DNA from: Paraphysomonas bandaiensis
Lineage: Eukaryota; Chrysophyceae
Direction of reading: 5' to 3'
Length of the DNA: 64,000 nucleotides
Assembly: GCA_965644295.1 (NCBI GenBank)
Contig: CBFFRP010000181.1
Span: forward strand, 62,001-126,000
Shown piece after piece: positions 60,326 to 64,000 of the stretch (its first letter is position 1; each line of letters starts with the position of its first letter). A model generated the notes under the pieces. The model was not told the DNA's origin and searched no databases. It saw only the letters and a program-made list of their open reading frames with translations. Made by a program: the position numbers and the translations under genes.

Positions 60326-61491
60326 TGTATGCAGCTGTGGTGGAAGCAGCTGCATTGGAAGTAAATTACTTCAATGATGGTTCTAAACATCGTTATTTAC
60401 ACTGTACGTAGACAGGGTTAAAGTAAAATCTATTGTAATCTAATCTACATAATTTACACACTCTATCTGTGTTCTTTTTTTTTCAGCAAAGTAGTGTTTA
60501 GTAGATCTCAGTGGGGTAACACATCAATGGATTCTGTAGGCGATCATTACATCACAGCAACATATTCTGCATGTAGATATGTTCCTCAGATAGATTAATT
60601 ACGTATACTTTGCCACACATGTCGATAACCTCATAGACCCTTACTTAAATCATATTTCTAGAAAGCGTGTAGTTGAAAGTTTTAATTGCAGTAATCTTAA
60701 ACTATCGTACATATAGAAAGTGACACTGATGCTTTTAAAATATACACAGTTCACTAGCGTTTATGCAACAAAAAGTTTACCTTCATAAGCAAGACAGTTT
60801 TAGAAAAAGAGACGATGATGGTTTTCTTCTAAGGGAGAGCCTGCGGATGCTTGCCCAGACCAATATTTCGTTTAACTTTGGTGTTCGAATTTGAAAGCTA
60901 ATGATTAGAAAGAAATGAAGATTGAAAATGGTCCAATACGTGTCCTATGCCTCTACAATTACTTCAGCAGTTCCCAGGTGGAATTCAGCTCTTGCTTCTA
61001 ACGTCTAGACGTTGGATTGTTCCAGCAAAAACAACAGACAATATTTTTGTACTTGACAAATCTGAGAAAAATAAGCTGTTTTCATGACAAAAATTGCTGT
61101 AATCTCAAAAAACAGTAAATTTCAACTTTTATAAATTCCATGATTTTACTGAAGTTTATATGATAATTCGAATTTGAGTGCAAAATACGTATGTAGAATA
61201 GAGATAGACCCTTGCTTCCCATCAGGTACGATGATATTTGGGGAAGAGAGTTACGATACCCATTTGTGGAAGTCTGAAAAGTGATGTGAAGTGATCCTGT
61301 GAAGTGAAGTGTGTGGGGTATGCCAATATGTGTATGATGTGTGATAAGATATGAACTCGTGGTATATGGATAGTATATAGTCATATATGTCATATATAAT
61401 ACATGTACCATACCATACCATAATATATAGACTCAATTAATGATAGAAACACCTTTCTAATCTCCTTTTTGTGAAAGCATCTGTCATTGTG
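60326..61491. other. 1.2-kb gene-free spacer
   Basis: AT-rich; no gene or RNA recognised. A polypyrimidine/T run near 60474-60484 is unremarkable. Confidence 0.4.
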
Positions 61492-62706
61492 ATGGATCGT
61501 GAGGAAACTGCGTATGAAAATTCCCCTCTATCTGTATCAGATACATCAATCCCTGAGTTTGGTATGTATATATATGTATATATATCGCTCTACTCATATG
61601 ATATAAAGGAGATATTGTCACTATGATCTCTCACTCTACTGACTATGGAGAAATGGATCAGATGATAAGATGTGTTAGTGCACGTATATCATGTGAGGTG
61701 GAGAGGTCTGTAATGGACCAATATACCCCTTCACAACACTATCAGGCTTTCTGTAGAGAGCCATCAGCTGAAACCACTAATCCAGAGGTGAGTTGTGTTA
61801 TTGTACTATACTGCTATTGATACTCTTATGTATGTGATAATTAGTAAGTATATTATTTAACACTGTTTATAGAGTTATTCTGTCGATACGGTGCACATAA
61901 TATTCTCCAACATCGCCCAAAAATGCAGAATGGAGATGGAATATGTCGTCCTTACAATGCTGTACTTAGAACGTTTGCCACGATTAACTGATGGTGCATT
62001 TCGCCTCTGTCCTCTCAGCTGGCGGGACACTCTTTCCACTTGTATGTTACTTGTTTGCAAGTTGTGGAACGACAATAAAATCGACAACAGTCGATTTGCA
62101 GATATATGTTCTTCTATCAGTCTGTCCGTTATAAATCGCTTGGAAATTTTACTTCTGCAACTATTTAATTACTCGATGTTTGTCTCCGAACTAGACTACT
62201 GGAAGGGAATGGACATTATCCAAGAGATGATATTTATTGCTAAGTATAAATCTCTCTCTGAATGTAATCGGAGAAGTAGCTGTTCCGCTCCGGCGAGTAG
62301 AACCACTAGTAATGGCAGACTTGAAACGGAGAGTCAGCCGTCTGACTCATCAATCTTAAAGAAGCTGCACGGTTGCACTGTTTCAAGTGAATTACATGTT
62401 CACACACCAAGCATACGCCAGAAGCCAGAGGTTTCTGTTTCTAAAAATAATGGTGGTAATAGCAGTGATGCTAGCATTTCGCCGGGACCCTCGCGTCGAA
62501 AGACACAGCGGCCCGTTTCCGCAAGAATTTTGAATGCTTTTGTTAGGATGGCACGGGCACTACTACCCCACGGTAAAAGGAATAAGAAGGAATCTACAGT
62601 TGCTGTTACCACGAAGAATAATGATAGTAAATATGTGGCTAACACACAGTATGTCCAGACTATAAGTCATGTATCCAGCTCTTCTGGTGAAGAATATGAT
62701 GTATAA
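61492..62706 (+). CDS. cyclin Y-like cyclin
   Basis: Exons 61492..61561, 61609..61787 and 61873..62706 are phase-consistent (360 residues). The central cyclin box reads MEYVVLTMLYLERLPRLTD, then LSWRDTLSTCMLLVCKLWND, SRFADI and INRLEILLLQLFNYSMFV. This is the order and wording of the cyclin Y/PHO80-type box (VTLVYLERL, ASKVWDD, LE-x-x-FL-x-LL-x-F in family members). Cyclin Y proteins activate CDK14/16-type kinases, often at membranes. The C-terminal third is Ser-rich and basic, then Lys-rich. The partner kinase is not in this window; the MAP kinase at 47614 is a different family. Confidence 0.82.
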
Positions 62707-63420
62707 TTTATCGGAATGATGTGTAGTGATGTGATTGCGTGTATATTCGAAAGAATGGATTTTACTCTGGTGTTATCTGCGCTGGACCTTTTGAAGCTGT
62801 ACTTAGAGTATAGCCTTGTCTCTTTAGATGTTTCATGCTGTGTTTAATGTTGTTGGAGAGACTACAGACATTGAAACATCAGAATCCATTTTAATAATGG
62901 AAGTGTGTGCATGTTATAGTTACAAAATATATAGTGATTACTGTTTTTGGTACTTTGTATTGCATCACCCACTGATAAGTTTTCATTTATATGCGAAATG
63001 CGCTCATATACAACCCACATTAGCTATATCTACCATGAATATATGATGACTTCCAGCTTCCTACACGTTTGAGGGATCATGAGTGAGCTGGCTTTAAGTT
63101 TCAAGCGTACAACTTAAAAATTTTCAGCTTGCCTGCAAAATTTAGTTGACATAAATATATTTCCGGGTCTATTAGACACGATCTTATATTACATATATAA
63201 TAATATTACTATTTCAGTTTCGCTACTATTACTCCTATCAGCTCAATAGTTCATGTAACACTGTTCACCATTTCTGCAATCTTCATGTAACGCTCATAAT
63301 ACAAATACCTTAGAACTAATGCTTTTAATTGCTCTCAAACAGCAAAATCAACATGCTGACCAGTAATATTACCAGATCATTATTATTCTAAAAATCGACT
63401 ACTGCTTATTGCCGAGAAAA
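62707..63420. other. convergent AT-rich spacer
   Basis: 714 bp between convergent stop codons; nothing recognised. Confidence 0.45.
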
Positions 63421-64000
63421 CTATTCGAACAATCTTTCTGCCTTCATTGGAGATGTATCCACTCTATAATTCACTTCCTCTGTGTCCCCTTCAGCGCGGC
63501 GCACATTAGCTGCCCTTGCATACACCTGCTTACCTCCCTCTTCATATGAAGCTGGCGGTGGGATTTCGTACGCATAGTAGGGGGGTTTGAGCAAAATAAT
63601 AAGAGCAGATAAATTGTCCGTGCTTCCCTTCCGAAGGCATTCAGCAAGAAGCGCGTCCGTGGCTTCTGCAGCAGCCTGCTGCAACTCTTCGTCGGAAGCA
63701 TTCTTATACAGCCCTACATACAGTTACAAAGGTAGTTGATATCGTGGACTCAAATACTCCATACACGTATTATGTCACTGCTATCTAATACGACATTAAA
63801 TACGTATTATACCAAGAGTATATATGCTCAGCGATTTCTAAAGCAGTATGTATTGTTCCAATAGTACACGTACCTAACCACGTAGACTCTCCAGACGAAA
63901 ATGCAGAGGGGACGCAGTCCGTGGTGGTACTGTGGGCGCTAATGTACCCCATGCGCACTGCCACAAACTCCACCGCTTCGTCGTTACTCATAACATCCCA
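63421..64000 (-). CDS. PP2C-type protein phosphatase, C-terminal part (cut by right edge)
   Basis: Exons <64000..63874 and 63713..63421 join in phase. The fragment begins WDVMSNDEAVEFV, the late PP2C motif (normally preceded by DG), with a 20-30-residue Ser/Thr-rich insertion. It ends ATDALLAECLRKGSTDNLSALIILL, containing the GS-x-DN metal-binding Asp of PP2C phosphatases, followed by a tail with Pro/Tyr and acidic patches. PP2C enzymes are monomeric Mg2+/Mn2+-dependent Ser/Thr phosphatases. The catalytic N-terminal half lies outside the window. Confidence 0.88.

Overview
This is a window of nuclear DNA from a microbial eukaryote. The genes are split by short spliceosomal introns, mostly 46-180 nt, with GT-AG borders and one clear GC-AG case. 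Genes are separated by AT-rich spacers, and the proteins are eukaryotic (eIF5, ERK7-type MAP kinase, endosulfine, cyclin Y, PP2C, SPX, a voltage-gated channel with EF-hands). Long Pro-Ser-Gly 'PSGxPS' stalks, a TDY-type MAP kinase and TLDxW-type channel pores together suggest a stramenopile or a related protist. That placement is inference from protein style, not a database result. I rebuilt most multi-exon models by hand by matching splice sites to reading phase; exon coordinates are in the entries.

Layout. 1-3570 is a mobile-element zone: the first two exons of an intron-containing tyrosine recombinase running off the left edge, the tail of a hAT-type transposase, and a relic of a dispersed repeat. 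3574-7765 holds a membrane-anchored WD40 protein (-) facing a CCCH-finger/methyltransferase-like protein (+). 8136-8943 is a complete non-autonomous hAT element with a perfect 8-bp target duplication. 9445-13884 holds eIF5 (-) and a TrkH-type K+ transporter (+). 14533-21611 holds an unknown coiled-coil/basic protein (-) and a two-domain voltage-gated cation channel (+). 22635-23394 carries further repeat relics. 23639-26598 holds a secreted M24 peptidase (-) and a Frizzled-like Cys-rich membrane protein (+).

28142-39007 is one giant gene of about 3375 residues. Its ectodomain carries a six-blade kelch propeller, a six-repeat NHL propeller, a second kelch propeller, a PSG-rich stalk, a REJ-like region, EGF-like modules and a degenerate GPS-like segment, followed by a polycystin-like multi-pass membrane region. 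39008-41764 is gene-poor and holds a decayed element. 41765-49089 holds a large unknown phospho/low-complexity protein (-) and an ERK7/MAPK15-like kinase (+). 49864-51194 holds an isoprenylcysteine methyltransferase-like protein (-) and a tiny three-exon endosulfine gene (+). 53314-54960 is a PhlG-like C-C hydrolase. 55937-60325 holds an ATP-grasp-like protein (-) and an SPX-aspartoacylase fusion (+). 61492-62706 is a cyclin Y-like gene, and the right edge cuts a PP2C phosphatase (-).

Seven gene pairs are head-to-head over a 0.5-0.9 kb shared spacer. Several spacers or upstream regions contain palindromes built on ACAGCAGTA/TACTGCTGT or GTATAC, which are candidate control sites. Several genes fit signalling at or near the membrane: the K+ transporter, the channel, the giant receptor-like protein, the kinase, the PP2A-inhibitor-like endosulfine, cyclin Y and PP2C. 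No operon-like logic is implied.
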